Below the pieces are notes generated by a model. That model was not told where the DNA came from. It did not search any database and was given only the letters and a program-made list of their open reading frames with translations. From Herminiimonas sp. (lineage in GTDB: Bacteria > Pseudomonadota > Gammaproteobacteria > Burkholderiales > Burkholderiaceae): a stretch of 16,784 nucleotides of DNA. The position numbers and the translations under genes are program-made. Shown here piece by piece: positions 6,046-14,090 of the stretch (its first letter is position 1; each line of letters opens with the position of its first letter). Where the stretch lies: positions 1 through 16,784 of the forward strand of contig JACMQD010000030.1 of assembly GCA_014377155.1 (NCBI GenBank), in the 5' to 3' direction.

Positions 6046-7296
6046 TCAATGCAAATGCGGGTTACCTTGAGGGACGTCTTCCGGCATTTCCGGATGTACC
6101 AGCTCGCCTTCGAGATCCGGATAAAGCGGCGAGCCGCAATCGTCGCAGAACTCCATCGAAAACAGTTCGGCGTGGCGCTTGATGTGAATGATGCCGGACT
6201 CTTCCAGCAACGCGATGATTTCGTCGATCGGCGCACGGCGCTCGATGCCACCGACTGCCAGTGGCGCGATCGGCAACAGCGGCTCGGATTCGCTCGATTC
6301 CTCGTCGTCTTCTTGCCCGTAGAGCGGCCAGACGATGCCATAGATTATTTCAGGCTCGTTTCCTAGCGTGAAGCCGACGCGGTATTCCTCCATCCTGCCA
6401 TCGAGCTCGTCGGCACCAAAGCCGCCGATAATCGCATGCAGGTCTTCGGCGGCCACATTGAGGGTGTGTGTCAGATAGTGTACCGCTGCGCGGATCGAGG
6501 CCGGACGAATCTGCTTGTCACCTTCGCGGCATGCCAGGTAATACGCTTCCGGCAACAGCAGGTCAATGCCACAACCCGGCAGGAGGCGCATCACGTTCGG
6601 CATCGCTTGTGCATGCCAGTCGGCCAGCGCATTGTCGCGATCGCTTAGTTGTGCCGATGCCTGCCAGCGAAACAATGGTGTACCTACCGGTGCAGCGACC
6701 GCTGCCAGCAGATAACGGGTATCGGCCAGAAACGGCGCCGTTTCCGGTGGATGAGCAGGCTGGCGTAAAGGCGTCCCCTTGAGCGCTGCCAGTGCCATGC
6801 GATGACTCAAGGCATAGGTTTCTGCATGCGTGTGCGGCAACTGGTCAATGGCGAACAGTGTCGGCGCCATCGCCATGCGCGTATCCGGCGCCAGCACATG
6901 CGCATGCAAGTGGGCCGACAAGGTAGTCAACATGTCGGAAGGCACCGCGCCCGAGGCAATCGAAAAACGGGTCCACGCCAGAATCGGTGCCGCGACCAGC
7001 AGGACGTCATACTGCACGCCGTCGTGTTCGACCACACAGGATTCGCTGCACGCTTCAGCCGATTCCATCAGCGCATCGAATGCGCCGAGTTCGATCTTCG
7101 ACAAATGATCGAGCGCCGCATCGATCGTGTCCTGATGATTGCTCTTTAACAGCTTGATGATCGACGCATCCAGTTGATGCTCCCATGCGCGTTCTTCGAC
7201 GCGGCTTCCGGCCTGCACCAACGCCTGTGCGAACGTGACGAGGCGCTGGCCTTCGGCGGACAATTTTGGGGTGGTATTTTTGGACGAACGACGCAT
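6046..7296 (-). CDS. DUF2863 family protein
   Basis: A 416-residue protein that I recognise as the betaproteobacterial DUF2863 family; its function is unknown. No signal peptide or membrane segment is visible, so it is probably cytoplasmic. The N terminus is basic and Ser/Thr-rich (MRRSSKNTTPKLS). The middle alternates hydrophobic and His-containing stretches (AHLHAHVLAPDTR, DQLPHTHAE). An acidic linker (GQEDDEESSESE) precedes the C-terminal part. A single CxxC pair (CDDCG, Cys384 and Cys387) with nearby His residues and a terminal HLH could bind metal, though a full zinc-ribbon would need another pair. The start at 7296 has no strong ribosome binding site. It is divergent from rpsF and ends against the CYTH gene. 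Confidence 0.8.
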   Translation of the reverse strand: MRRSSKNTTPKLSAEGQRLVTFAQALVQAGSRVEERAWEHQLDASIIKLLKSNHQDTIDAALDHLSKIELGAFDALMESAEACSESCVVEHDGVQYDVLLVAAPILAWTRFSIASGAVPSDMLTTLSAHLHAHVLAPDTRMAMAPTLFAIDQLPHTHAETYALSHRMALAALKGTPLRQPAHPPETAPFLADTRYLLAAVAAPVGTPLFRWQASAQLSDRDNALADWHAQAMPNVMRLLPGCGIDLLLPEAYYLACREGDKQIRPASIRAAVHYLTHTLNVAAEDLHAIIGGFGADELDGRMEEYRVGFTLGNEPEIIYGIVWPLYGQEDDEESSESEPLLPIAPLAVGGIERRAPIDEIIALLEESGIIHIKRHAELFSMEFCDDCGSPLYPDLEGELVHPEMPEDVPQGNPHLH

Positions 7297-7329
7297 GGGA
7301 ATGGGCAGGTAAATGAAGCTGAGCCACGT

Positions 7330-7335
7330 ATTGTA
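7330..7335 (-). promoter_or_regulatory. Candidate -10 box for the DUF2863 gene
   Basis: On the minus strand TACAAT lies 33 bp upstream of the start codon. A transcript from it would have a leader of about 27 nt. No good -35 is seen at 16-18 bp; the best is TTCGTC at 18 bp. Support is weak. Confidence 0.3.
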
Positions 7336-7452
7336 GTGGATTTGTCACGGGTCGACGAAGAGGTTGTGCACACATTGAAATGTCGCCCTATCTTGCTTGC
7401 ATGGGCGTTGTCATCGAACAAAGGTCGGTATTGCACTGATGCCACACAGTCA

Positions 7453-7481
7453 TTGAGTTATCGGCCAGTAGCGAGTATAGT
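7453..7481 (+). promoter_or_regulatory. Promoter of the rpsF-priB-rpsR-rplI operon
   Basis: TTGAGT (7453-7458), a 17-bp spacer and TATAGT (7476-7481) form a good sigma70-type promoter. Transcription would start near 7488 and leave a leader of about 69 nt before rpsF. It lies in the intergenic region divergent from the DUF2863 gene. Confidence 0.65.
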
Positions 7482-7510
7482 CTTGGGTTTTCCTCTTCCC
7501 ACACTCGTCT

Positions 7511-7530
7511 TGACGCCGAGGTGGGCGATT
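7511..7530 (+). promoter_or_regulatory. Possible S6:S18 autoregulatory leader element
   Basis: Within the predicted rpsF leader, CGCC (7514-7517) can pair with GGCG (7524-7527) around GAGGTG, which presents a CCGAGG sequence. rpsF leaders of several bacteria carry a hairpin with a conserved CCG that binds the S6:S18 complex and gives feedback control. The position and the CCG fit, but the stem is only 4 bp, so this is a hypothesis. Confidence 0.3.
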
Positions 7531-7556
7531 CTTCAATCCGTCCAAAAGGAGCTTAC

Positions 7557-7931
7557 ATGCGTCATTACGAAATCGTATTTATTGTTCATCCGGATCAGAG
7601 CGAGCAAGTGCCCGCGATGATCGAGCGTTACAAAACAATCGTCTCTACCCGTGGTGGAACGGTTCACCGTGTCGAAGACTGGGGTCGTCGTCAGATGGCA
7701 TACATGATCCAGAAACTCGCCAAGGCACACTATGTTTGCCTCAACATCGAGTGCGACAACGAAACTCTGGTCGAAATCGAAACAGGCTTCAAGTTTAACG
7801 ATGCCGTCCTGCGCCACCTTACAGTCAAGCTGAAGAAGGCCGAGACCACACCGTCGCCGATGATGAAGGCCGTGCAGAAGGAAGATGCTGCCAAGAGCCA
7901 CCGTACCGAGGCGCCTGCTGCTGCAGCCTGA
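7557..7931 (+). CDS. rpsF: 30S ribosomal protein bS6
   Basis: A 124-residue S6 protein. It opens [17 protein letters not shown] and has the conserved [16 protein letters not shown] and the [10 protein letters not shown] segment that precedes the variable tail. The C terminus after residue 95 is a charged, Ala-rich extension (EAPAAAA), as in other proteobacteria. S6 binds the 16S rRNA central domain as a heterodimer with S18, which is encoded two genes downstream. The start at 7557 has AAGGAG five bases upstream; the frame is open further upstream, but this start matches the family. It is the first gene of the operon, 21 bp before priB. Confidence 0.98.
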   Translation: MRHYEIVFIVHPDQSEQVPAMIERYKTIVSTRGGTVHRVEDWGRRQMAYMIQKLAKAHYVCLNIECDNETLVEIETGFKFNDAVLRHLTVKLKKAETTPSPMMKAVQKEDAAKSHRTEAPAAAA

Positions 7932-7952
7932 TTTTTGCACTGATCCGGGAGT

Positions 7953-8249
7953 TTGAACACGCTGCAAGTTACCGCCACCATCGTCGAGCGTGACGTTTTA
8001 CGTTATACGCCGGCAGGCCTGCCAATCGTGTCAGCGAGACTGCTGCACAATTCAGCCCAAATGGAAGCGGGAATCGAGCGCATGGTCGAGTTTGAAATTG
8101 CGGCAATTGCCGCAGGTGAAATTTCAGGTCGATTCAACCACGCCGAATTGGGCGGGATGTTCAAGTTCAGTGGATTCATTGCACGCAAGAATCGCAACAG
8201 CAAAAGCCTCGTATTTCACATCACTGATTTCGAGACACCCATTATTTAG
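7953..8249 (+). CDS. priB: Primosomal replication protein N (PriB)
   Basis: A 98-residue single-stranded-DNA-binding OB-fold protein. The strands LQVTATIVERDVLRYTPAG and VSARLLHNS, then MFKFSGFIARKNRNSKSLVFHITDFE, match betaproteobacterial PriB. It should stabilise PriA on stalled forks and help DnaT/DnaC-independent or -dependent loading of DnaB, whose gene lies 6 kb downstream. The position between rpsF and rpsR is the classical one. The start is TTG (7953); no ATG or GTG is available in frame before the first strand. GGGAG (7947-7951) is only one base from the TTG, unusually close, so initiation a few codons later (CTG at 7962) or coupling to rpsF cannot be excluded. Confidence 0.93.
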   Translation: MNTLQVTATIVERDVLRYTPAGLPIVSARLLHNSAQMEAGIERMVEFEIAAIAAGEISGRFNHAELGGMFKFSGFIARKNRNSKSLVFHITDFETPII

Positions 8250-8264
8250 ATACAGGAGCCACAA

Positions 8265-8555
8265 ATGGCATTCGGTAAAAAATTCGACAAGAATAAACTC
8301 AAGCTTAAAGAAAAGCGCAAACAACAAAACCCTTTGTTCAAGCGTAAGAAATTCTGCCGCTTTACAGCCGCTCACGTCGAGCAGGTAGATTACAAGGATG
8401 TTGATACGCTCAAGGATTTCGTTCAGGAAAACGGCAAGATCATGCCGGCACGCCTGACTGGTACCAAAGCGATTTACCAGCGTCAAGTCGATACTGCGAT
8501 CAAGCGCGCACGCTACCTTGCGTTGCTGCCGTACACCGATCTGCACAGCGCGTAA
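8265..8555 (+). CDS. rpsR: 30S ribosomal protein bS18
   Basis: A 96-residue S18 with a basic N-terminal extension ([17 protein letters not shown]), longer than the 75-residue Escherichia coli protein and common in betaproteobacteria. The conserved core is clear: [55 protein letters not shown]. It assembles with S6 on the small-subunit platform. AGGAG seven bases before the ATG is a strong ribosome binding site. It starts 15 bp after priB and is followed at 40 bp by rplI. Confidence 0.98.
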   Translation: MAFGKKFDKNKLKLKEKRKQQNPLFKRKKFCRFTAAHVEQVDYKDVDTLKDFVQENGKIMPARLTGTKAIYQRQVDTAIKRARYLALLPYTDLHSA

Positions 8556-8595
8556 TTGACGACTGACTCAATTACCAAAATCCTGGAGAAAAAAC

Positions 8596-9048
8596 ATGCA
8601 AGTCATTTTGTTGGAAAAAGTCGTTAATCTCGGCAATCTCGGCGAAGTCGTTCGCGTCAAGGATGGTTACGCACGTAACTTCCTGATCCCGCAGCGCATG
8701 GCGCGCCGCGCCACTACTAGCGCCGTCGCTGAATTCGAAGCCAAGCGTGCCGATCTTGAGAAAGCCGCCGCCGAGAAATTGGTCGAAGCGCAAGGTCAGG
8801 GCGAAAAGCTCGCTGGCCTGACCGTCAAGATCTCGCAGAAGTCCGGTGTCGATGGCCGTTTGTTCGGTTCGGTCACCAACTTCGATATCGCCGAGTCGCT
8901 GTCGAAGCAAGGTTTCGCCGTAGAGAAGTCTCAGATCCGCATGCCACAAGGCCCGCTCAAGATCGCTGGCGACCATACGGTTTCGGTTGCTTTGCACACC
9001 GATGTCGTGGTCGATGTAGTCGTAACAGTGATTGGCGAGCACGCTTGA
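8596..9048 (+). CDS. rplI: 50S ribosomal protein bL9
   Basis: A 150-residue L9 of normal length. The N-terminal rRNA-binding domain carries the family signature ([20 protein letters not shown], residues 11-30). The long connecting helix (about 40-75: [20 protein letters not shown]...) and the C-terminal domain ([14 protein letters not shown], then [17 protein letters not shown]) follow. TGGAG upstream of the ATG serves as ribosome binding site. It is the last gene of the operon and is followed by a strong terminator. dnaB, which often follows directly in related bacteria, is displaced by about 5 kb here. Confidence 0.98.
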   Translation: MQVILLEKVVNLGNLGEVVRVKDGYARNFLIPQRMARRATTSAVAEFEAKRADLEKAAAEKLVEAQGQGEKLAGLTVKISQKSGVDGRLFGSVTNFDIAESLSKQGFAVEKSQIRMPQGPLKIAGDHTVSVALHTDVVVDVVVTVIGEHA

Positions 9049-9068
9049 TATAAAGCGCGTCGATCATC

Positions 9069-9102
9069 AAAAAAGGCCGGTTTTATAACCGGCCTTTTTT
9101 TT
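9069..9102. terminator. Strong bidirectional Rho-independent terminator
   Basis: GGCCGGTT (9075-9082) pairs perfectly with AACCGGCC (9087-9094) around TTAT. Six A precede it and eight T follow, extending the stem and providing U-tracts on both strands. It ends the rpsF-rplI operon on the plus strand and can end the marR-emrB operon on the minus strand. Confidence 0.95.
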
Positions 9103-9186
9103 CGTCCAGATTTCGACTGGGCTGATGACGTACTAAGCTACTGCAGTACAGCATGGCACATATCCACTATGAAGTCGTATAGACGC

Positions 9187-9202
9187 ACGGCGCGCGCGCC
9201 GT
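9187..9202. repeat. 16-bp perfect GC palindrome
   Basis: ACGGCGCGCGCGCCGT reads the same on both strands; its core is alternating C and G. It lies 23 bp after the emrB stop codon, before the shared terminator. It has no T-run. It may add a second hairpin at the 3' end of the efflux mRNA, or it may be neutral. Confidence 0.6.
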
Positions 9203-9224
9203 TCACCGTTTTCCATGTCGTGCG

Positions 9225-10820
9225 CTAATGCGCCGCGACAGCACCGCTGTTTTTCTTCGGCTTGGTAAGCCAGACCAGTCCGGTAAGCGAAAAGAAGGCG
9301 AGTGAACAGTAGATGAAAAAGTCGTTGGTCGCCAACATGTAACTCTGCGCCGTGATGGTCCGTTCGACGACCGCATACGCCTGTTCCAGCGACATTCCCG
9401 TACTTTGCAATGTGGCGAGATATTCAGTACTGGCCGGCGAAAATCGGGTGATGTTTTCCACCAGCCGTGCGTGATGGCTGGCGGTCAGGTGTTCCCACAT
9501 GGTGACACTGATTGCCGTCCCCATCGCCGCACCCAGCGTCCGCAAGAAATTGGATAAACCGGAAGCCGCTGCCATCCGATCCGGCGTAATGTTGGACAAC
9601 ATGATCGATTGCACCGGAAGGAAAAAGCAGGCCATGCCGATGCCCTGAATCAGGCGCGGATTGACTATAGTCCAGAAATCCACATCCAGTGACATGAAGC
9701 CATTCCAGAGGGACACCGATCCCATGATCAGGAACGACAATGTTGCGAGCAAACGCAAATTGAGTTTCGCGGCGTTTTTGCCGATGATCGGCGCCAGGAT
9801 CAGCGTGAAAATGCCAATCGGTGCCATCGCCACACCGGCCTGGGCCGCGGTATAACCCATCACGGTTTGCAGCCACAGCGGAAACACGACGACCGACCCG
9901 AAATAGGTCATGAAACCCATCGACAGTAAGATCACCCCATAGCGGAAATTCACGTCCTTAAATAGGGTCAGATCCACCAGCGGACGGCTCGATGTCAGAA
10001 GCCAGGCGACGAAAAAGGTCAGCGTTACCGCAGCGGTAACGCCCAGCGCGGTGATGAACGACGACGCGAACCAGTCGTAATCCTTGCCGATTTCCAGCAT
10101 CAGTTGCAAGCTCCCGATACCTATCACCATCAAAGCTAACGCGGTCAAATCGAGCGGAATTTTCTCGGTAACGGAATCGCGCTTGCGCATCAGAAACCAG
10201 ATCGTGATGGCGCCGAACAGGCCAATTGGAATATTGATCAGGAAAATCCACGACCAGTGAAAATTATCACTGATATAGCCTCCCAGCAAAGGCCCGCAAA
10301 TTGGTGCGAGGATCACCGTCATCGCCCACAAGCCTAGCGCCGCACCGCGTTTTTCCGGCGGAAAATTACGTACCAGCAGGGTTTGTGACAGCGGAACCAT
10401 CGGTCCCGACACCAGCCCTTGCAATACGCGCAAGACCACCAGCATTTCCAGATTTACCGAAAAAGCGGCAAGCGCCGACATCAATGTAAAGGCCAATACC
10501 GAAATGACGAACAGCTTGACCTCGCCGACGCGACGCGCCATCCAGCCGGTCAGCGGCACGGCAATGGCGGCAGCGACCGAGTAGGCGCTGATGATCCACG
10601 TGCCCTGACTGGTCGACACTCCCAGCGCACCGGCAATAGTCGGTATCGAGACGTTGGCGATGGTGATATCGAGGATTTCCATGAACGTCGACAGGGCTGC
10701 CGCGATCGTCAGCAGGACCAGCGCCGCGCCTTTTAGCGGTGGCAGTTCAGGCGGCGCAGCGTCGACCACGCGCGCTACGGGACGACTATTCGGAAGATCG
10801 CTGACAGCTTGGGATGACAT
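9225..10820 (-). CDS. emrB: DHA2-family MFS multidrug efflux pump (EmrB-like)
   Basis: A 531-residue inner-membrane drug:H+ antiporter with about 14 hydrophobic segments, as expected for the DHA2/QacA group. Family motifs are LDITIANVSIPTIAG in the first helix (Asp in the membrane), the loop GWMARRVGE (motif A), the RVLQG segment with GPMVPLSQTLL, and motif C in GPLLGGYISDNFHWSWIFLINIPIG. It should form a tripartite exporter with EmrA and the outer-membrane channel encoded just upstream, moving hydrophobic or uncoupler-type compounds out of the cell. Specificity cannot be read from the sequence. AGAGG eight bases before the ATG is the ribosome binding site. Only 11 bp separate it from emrA. 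It is the last gene of the marR-nodT-emrA-emrB operon. Confidence 0.95.
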   Translation of the reverse strand: MSSQAVSDLPNSRPVARVVDAAPPELPPLKGAALVLLTIAAALSTFMEILDITIANVSIPTIAGALGVSTSQGTWIISAYSVAAAIAVPLTGWMARRVGEVKLFVISVLAFTLMSALAAFSVNLEMLVVLRVLQGLVSGPMVPLSQTLLVRNFPPEKRGAALGLWAMTVILAPICGPLLGGYISDNFHWSWIFLINIPIGLFGAITIWFLMRKRDSVTEKIPLDLTALALMVIGIGSLQLMLEIGKDYDWFASSFITALGVTAAVTLTFFVAWLLTSSRPLVDLTLFKDVNFRYGVILLSMGFMTYFGSVVVFPLWLQTVMGYTAAQAGVAMAPIGIFTLILAPIIGKNAAKLNLRLLATLSFLIMGSVSLWNGFMSLDVDFWTIVNPRLIQGIGMACFFLPVQSIMLSNITPDRMAAASGLSNFLRTLGAAMGTAISVTMWEHLTASHHARLVENITRFSPASTEYLATLQSTGMSLEQAYAVVERTITAQSYMLATNDFFIYCSLAFFSLTGLVWLTKPKKNSGAVAAH

Positions 10821-10831
10821 GGGTGCGCCTC

Positions 10832-12034
10832 TTATTTCAAATTGGCGGCGATGATCGAATCAATCCGGGCCTTGAGACGTGTATCGGGTTCACTGACCAC
10901 GGCGGTATAGCTGGTTGCCACTTTCGGGCTTTCCGTAGCTTCACCGAGGCGTTTGCCCTGCTGTTCATGCAGGTCGACTTCGGCGTGGATCGACAGGCCG
11001 ATTCGCAGCGGATTGGCAGCCAGTTGTTTTGGATCGAGCGCAATACGCACTGGTACGCGCTGTACGACCTTGATCCAGTTGCCGGTTGCGTTTTGTGCCG
11101 GCAGCAGCGCGAACGCCGACCCGGTTCCGGCCCCCATGCCAGTGATCTTGCCGTCGTACTTGATCTTGTCGCCATACAAATCGGCGACCAGCTTCACCTG
11201 CTGGCCGATACGGATACCACGCAATTGCGGCTCTTTGAAATTGGCATCGATCCACAGCTGGTCAAGCGGTACGATTGCCATCACAGGTGCGCCCATACCG
11301 ATACGTTGGCCGACCTGGGCATTGCGCTTGGCGACCTGCCCGCCGACCGGGGCGAACAACGTCGCGCGCGATTGCGCCAGCATTGCTTGCTGTACCTGTG
11401 CGCTGGCGCGTAGCACGTTCGGATGCTGGGCAACACTGGTGCCGTCGGTCAGTGCCTTGGTCGATGACAGTTGTTCCTTGGCCGCATTGACACCGGCCTG
11501 GGCTGCAGCGAACGCGCTTTCGGCATGGCGTATTTCTTCGCCCGAAACGGCACCCGATCCGGCCAGCGCCTTGCGGCTACGCAGGTCGTCCTGCGCCCGG
11601 GCCAGTTCGGCCTGGCGCAATGCCACGGTTGCGCCGGACTGGGCCTGCGACGCATACAAGGTGCGCACTTCACGCACGGTTTGCGCCAGCTGCGCTTCTG
11701 CCTGCGCGAGCGCGACGTCGGCATCGGCCGTGTCGAGACTGATCAGCGGCTGGCCGGCCTTGACGATATCGGTATCGTCCGCAAAAATTTTGGTGACTGT
11801 GCCGGCGACTTGCGGCGTGATCTGCACGACGTTACCCTGGACATAGGCATCATCGGTTTCTTCGACGTAGCGCGATACCAATCCCCAATACAAACCGTAA
11901 GCAACGGCGGCGATACCGAATATGCCGGCAATCGACAGCAGGATCTTCTTGCGTTTTGGGGTGCCCGGAATTTTATTGCCAGGCACTGGCAAAGTGACCG
12001 GGGCGATCGTCGGCGGGATGGTCGTTGATGTCAT
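10832..12034 (-). CDS. emrA: EmrA-like membrane-fusion (periplasmic adaptor) protein
   Basis: A 400-residue HlyD/EmrA-type adaptor. A basic, Pro-rich cytoplasmic N terminus leads to one transmembrane segment (about 31-51). Next come the EmrA signature TDDAYVQGNVVQITPQVAG (60-78) and half of the lipoyl domain. A long Ala/Gln-rich alpha-helical hairpin follows (about 100-200), then the second lipoyl half (ATLFAPVGGQVAKRNAQVGQRI) and a beta-barrel with DANFKEPQLRGIRIGQ. It bridges EmrB and the outer-membrane channel. The frame is open 34 codons further upstream, overlapping the end of nodT. The start at 12034 is chosen because AAGGA lies just before it and the upstream residues look unlike the family. 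It follows nodT by 49 bp. Confidence 0.95.
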   Translation of the reverse strand: MTSTTIPPTIAPVTLPVPGNKIPGTPKRKKILLSIAGIFGIAAVAYGLYWGLVSRYVEETDDAYVQGNVVQITPQVAGTVTKIFADDTDIVKAGQPLISLDTADADVALAQAEAQLAQTVREVRTLYASQAQSGATVALRQAELARAQDDLRSRKALAGSGAVSGEEIRHAESAFAAAQAGVNAAKEQLSSTKALTDGTSVAQHPNVLRASAQVQQAMLAQSRATLFAPVGGQVAKRNAQVGQRIGMGAPVMAIVPLDQLWIDANFKEPQLRGIRIGQQVKLVADLYGDKIKYDGKITGMGAGTGSAFALLPAQNATGNWIKVVQRVPVRIALDPKQLAANPLRIGLSIHAEVDLHEQQGKRLGEATESPKVATSYTAVVSEPDTRLKARIDSIIAANLK

Positions 12035-12083
12035 GAAGGTTCCTTGTAAATGTCGCGCGGCGTTCGTGATCTGGGGGATTCGT

Positions 12084-13559
12084 TTAGCGGGTATTGTTGG
12101 CCATCGGCAGCGTCGCATCGCTGAATCCGCCGCCAAGCGCGCGCACCAGACCGATCTGTAGGTCCTGCCGCCGGGCGCCGATGTCGAGCGCGATACGGCG
12201 TTGCGACAGCAATTGGGTTTCGATGGTCAGTACAGTCAGATAGGGCGACAGTCCGCCTTTGTAACGCAGCATCGCCAGGCGAAATGCTTCCTGCGCTGCT
12301 GCCGTGGCCTGCTTCGAGGCTTTTTCTTCAGGTCCCAATGCGGCAAGCCGCGTCACCTGCTCGGCCACATCCTGCGCGGCGGTCACCACAGACTGGTTAT
12401 ATTGGGTGATGGCGGTATCGATGTCCGCATTCTTGATCGCGTAATTCGCGCGCAGGCGTCCCGAATCGAAAACCGGCAAGCTGATTGCGGGACCGACGCT
12501 CGTCAACAAGCTACTTGGGCTGAGCAATTGTCCGAGTCCGATTGCCTGAAATCCGATCAGCCCTGCAAGATTGATGTTCGGATAGAACTGCGCTTTCGCC
12601 GCATCGGCGTCGCCGATGGCGGCAACGATGCGGGCCCTTTGTGCCGCCAGTTCCGGTCGGCGACCCAGCAGATCCAGAGGCAAGCTAGGCGGCACGCCGA
12701 TTGCCGCGCTCGACATAACGGGACGCGTGATGGTTGCCGCCGAAGCGGGCATGGCACCGGTAAGCGCGGTCAGTTGCAGGCGCGTGACGTCGATGGTCGT
12801 CGCCAGTTGCGCCGAGTCGACCTCCAGCGCCGCTTCGTTGCTTTCGGTCTGTTTCAATTCGACCCGCGTATCGAGCCCGCTGGCCACCCGTTTGGCGGCC
12901 AGCGCGCTGATGGAACGGCGCTGCGTTCGGGTGGCATCCAACACGTCTTGCAGCGCATATTGCGCCGCCAACTGAACGTAAGTGCGGGCGATCGAGGTCG
13001 TCAGCACCAGTTGTGCCGCATCGCGGTCGAAGATGGTAGCGTTCAGGAGCGCATTGCCAGAGCGTATCAACGCCGCATTCTTGCCCCACAAATCGGAATC
13101 GTAATTGAACCCGAGCGTTGCCACGCCCTGGCTGACGAATTCGCCGCCCTTGCCGATGGGCGGCTTCGGGACCTGATAATTTTCCGACAAGCGGCCATAC
13201 GTGGGATTGAATGTTGCGTTCGACTGCACGCCCGATGCGGACCGGTTCAGGTCCGCGCTGGCCTGCGCCCGGGCGATGCGGCTCTGGGCCGTGGCAAGAT
13301 TGGGGCTATTTGCCAGTGCCGATTCAATCAAACGATTTAGTTGCGGATCGTTGAACACGCTCCACCAGGTCTTTTCTGGCCAGGCGCCGGATACTGTCGT
13401 TTGGGAACTTGCGTTTGGCAAGCTGACCTGTTCGATCGCTACGGCAGTCGGCGCTATCCCGGAAAAGCTGGCGCATCCCGCCAGCGATAGAGCGCTCACG
13501 AAAACGAACATACAAGCCGCAGTGGGTTTTCTTTTTGGTAACTGAATGAGTAATGTCAT
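12084..13559 (-). CDS. NodT-family outer-membrane efflux lipoprotein (TolC-like channel)
   Basis: A 491-residue RND/EmrAB-type outer-membrane factor. A lipoprotein signal peptide is visible with lipobox LAGC (Cys29), so it is probably lipid-anchored. Two repeats of the OEP fold follow: WWSVFNDPQLNRLIESALANSPNL...AQSRIARAQA early and LPVFDSGRLRANYAIKNADIDTAI...LRYKGGLSPYLTVLTIETQLLSQR late. PLDLLGRRPELAAQRARIVAAIGDADAAKAQFYPNI between them is typical of NodT/OprM proteins. It supplies the outer-membrane exit duct for the EmrAB pump encoded downstream. The start at 13559 lacks a clear ribosome binding site. Only 27 bp separate it from marR, which suggests co-transcription and perhaps coupled translation. 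Confidence 0.93.
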   Translation of the reverse strand: MTLLIQLPKRKPTAACMFVFVSALSLAGCASFSGIAPTAVAIEQVSLPNASSQTTVSGAWPEKTWWSVFNDPQLNRLIESALANSPNLATAQSRIARAQASADLNRSASGVQSNATFNPTYGRLSENYQVPKPPIGKGGEFVSQGVATLGFNYDSDLWGKNAALIRSGNALLNATIFDRDAAQLVLTTSIARTYVQLAAQYALQDVLDATRTQRRSISALAAKRVASGLDTRVELKQTESNEAALEVDSAQLATTIDVTRLQLTALTGAMPASAATITRPVMSSAAIGVPPSLPLDLLGRRPELAAQRARIVAAIGDADAAKAQFYPNINLAGLIGFQAIGLGQLLSPSSLLTSVGPAISLPVFDSGRLRANYAIKNADIDTAITQYNQSVVTAAQDVAEQVTRLAALGPEEKASKQATAAAQEAFRLAMLRYKGGLSPYLTVLTIETQLLSQRRIALDIGARRQDLQIGLVRALGGGFSDATLPMANNTR

Positions 13560-13586
13560 CGATATTTCAGCAATACGCTGCTGGTT

Positions 13587-14030
13587 TCACGCGTTGGCGA
13601 TCATGCGTCGCAAAAAATTCTTGAATTGCCCTACCTCATCGGTGGTGAATCCACGCAGATGGTGATTAAGCGCGGTCACTGCGACCTCGGTCATGCGGTC
13701 TGCCAACTGCACACCCTTCGGCGTCAATTCGACCTCCACCACACGGCGGTCGGCACAGCTGCGGGTGCGCTGGACGAAGCCATTTTCTTCCAGGCGGTCC
13801 AAGATGCGTGTCATCGCGCCGGTGTCGGAACCTAATTCGCGGGCAAGATCGGCGGCGGTATTGGCATGCTTGTGCAGCAGTTTCAAGAAAATGCCAAGTT
13901 GCGCATGGGTCATGTCGAATTCAGCCAAAGCACGATCGATGGTATTGCTGAGCAATCCGCCGGTGCGTTTCAGCAGATAGCCAATGCTTTCCTCGGGCGT
14001 ATAGTTGTGGGCGTCGTAGTGATGATTCAT
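13587..14030 (-). CDS. MarR-family transcriptional regulator of the efflux operon
   Basis: A 147-residue MarR-type winged-helix regulator. Dimerisation helices are at about 13-38 and 115-145. The DNA-binding part contains TAADLARELGSDTGAMTRILDRLEENGFVQR (58-88, with the recognition helix about 68-82). The wing carries the conserved D94-R95-R96 (SCADRRVVEVELTPKG). One cysteine (Cys92) sits near the wing. An in-frame ATG lies 10 codons upstream (14060), but it is only 2 bp from the -10 box, before any plausible transcription start, so ATG 14030 is the usable start. As the first gene of marR-nodT-emrA-emrB with a palindrome over its promoter, it is expected to repress the operon until a phenolic or other ligand releases it. 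The ligand is unknown. Confidence 0.92.
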   Translation of the reverse strand: MNHHYDAHNYTPEESIGYLLKRTGGLLSNTIDRALAEFDMTHAQLGIFLKLLHKHANTAADLARELGSDTGAMTRILDRLEENGFVQRTRSCADRRVVEVELTPKGVQLADRMTEVAVTALNHHLRGFTTDEVGQFKNFLRRMIANA

Positions 14031-14061
14031 TGCTGCGCTTCTAAAAAACTTCACGGTCATT

Positions 14062-14090
14062 AATATAGCTGCCTAGACAGTGAGTGTCAA
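14062..14090 (-). promoter_or_regulatory. Promoter of the marR-nodT-emrA-emrB operon
   Basis: On the minus strand a consensus TTGACA (14085-14090), a 17-bp spacer and TATATT (14062-14067) form a near-ideal sigma70 promoter. Transcription should start near 14055, about 25 nt before the chosen marR start. Both boxes are covered by or overlap the inverted repeat described separately, so the promoter is likely strong but repressible. Confidence 0.88.

Noticed and set aside
12201..13340. A 379-codon plus-strand open frame opposite the NodT-family gene.
   Set aside because: Arg/Gln-rich low-information translation, antisense to a clear outer-membrane efflux gene, with no upstream signals.
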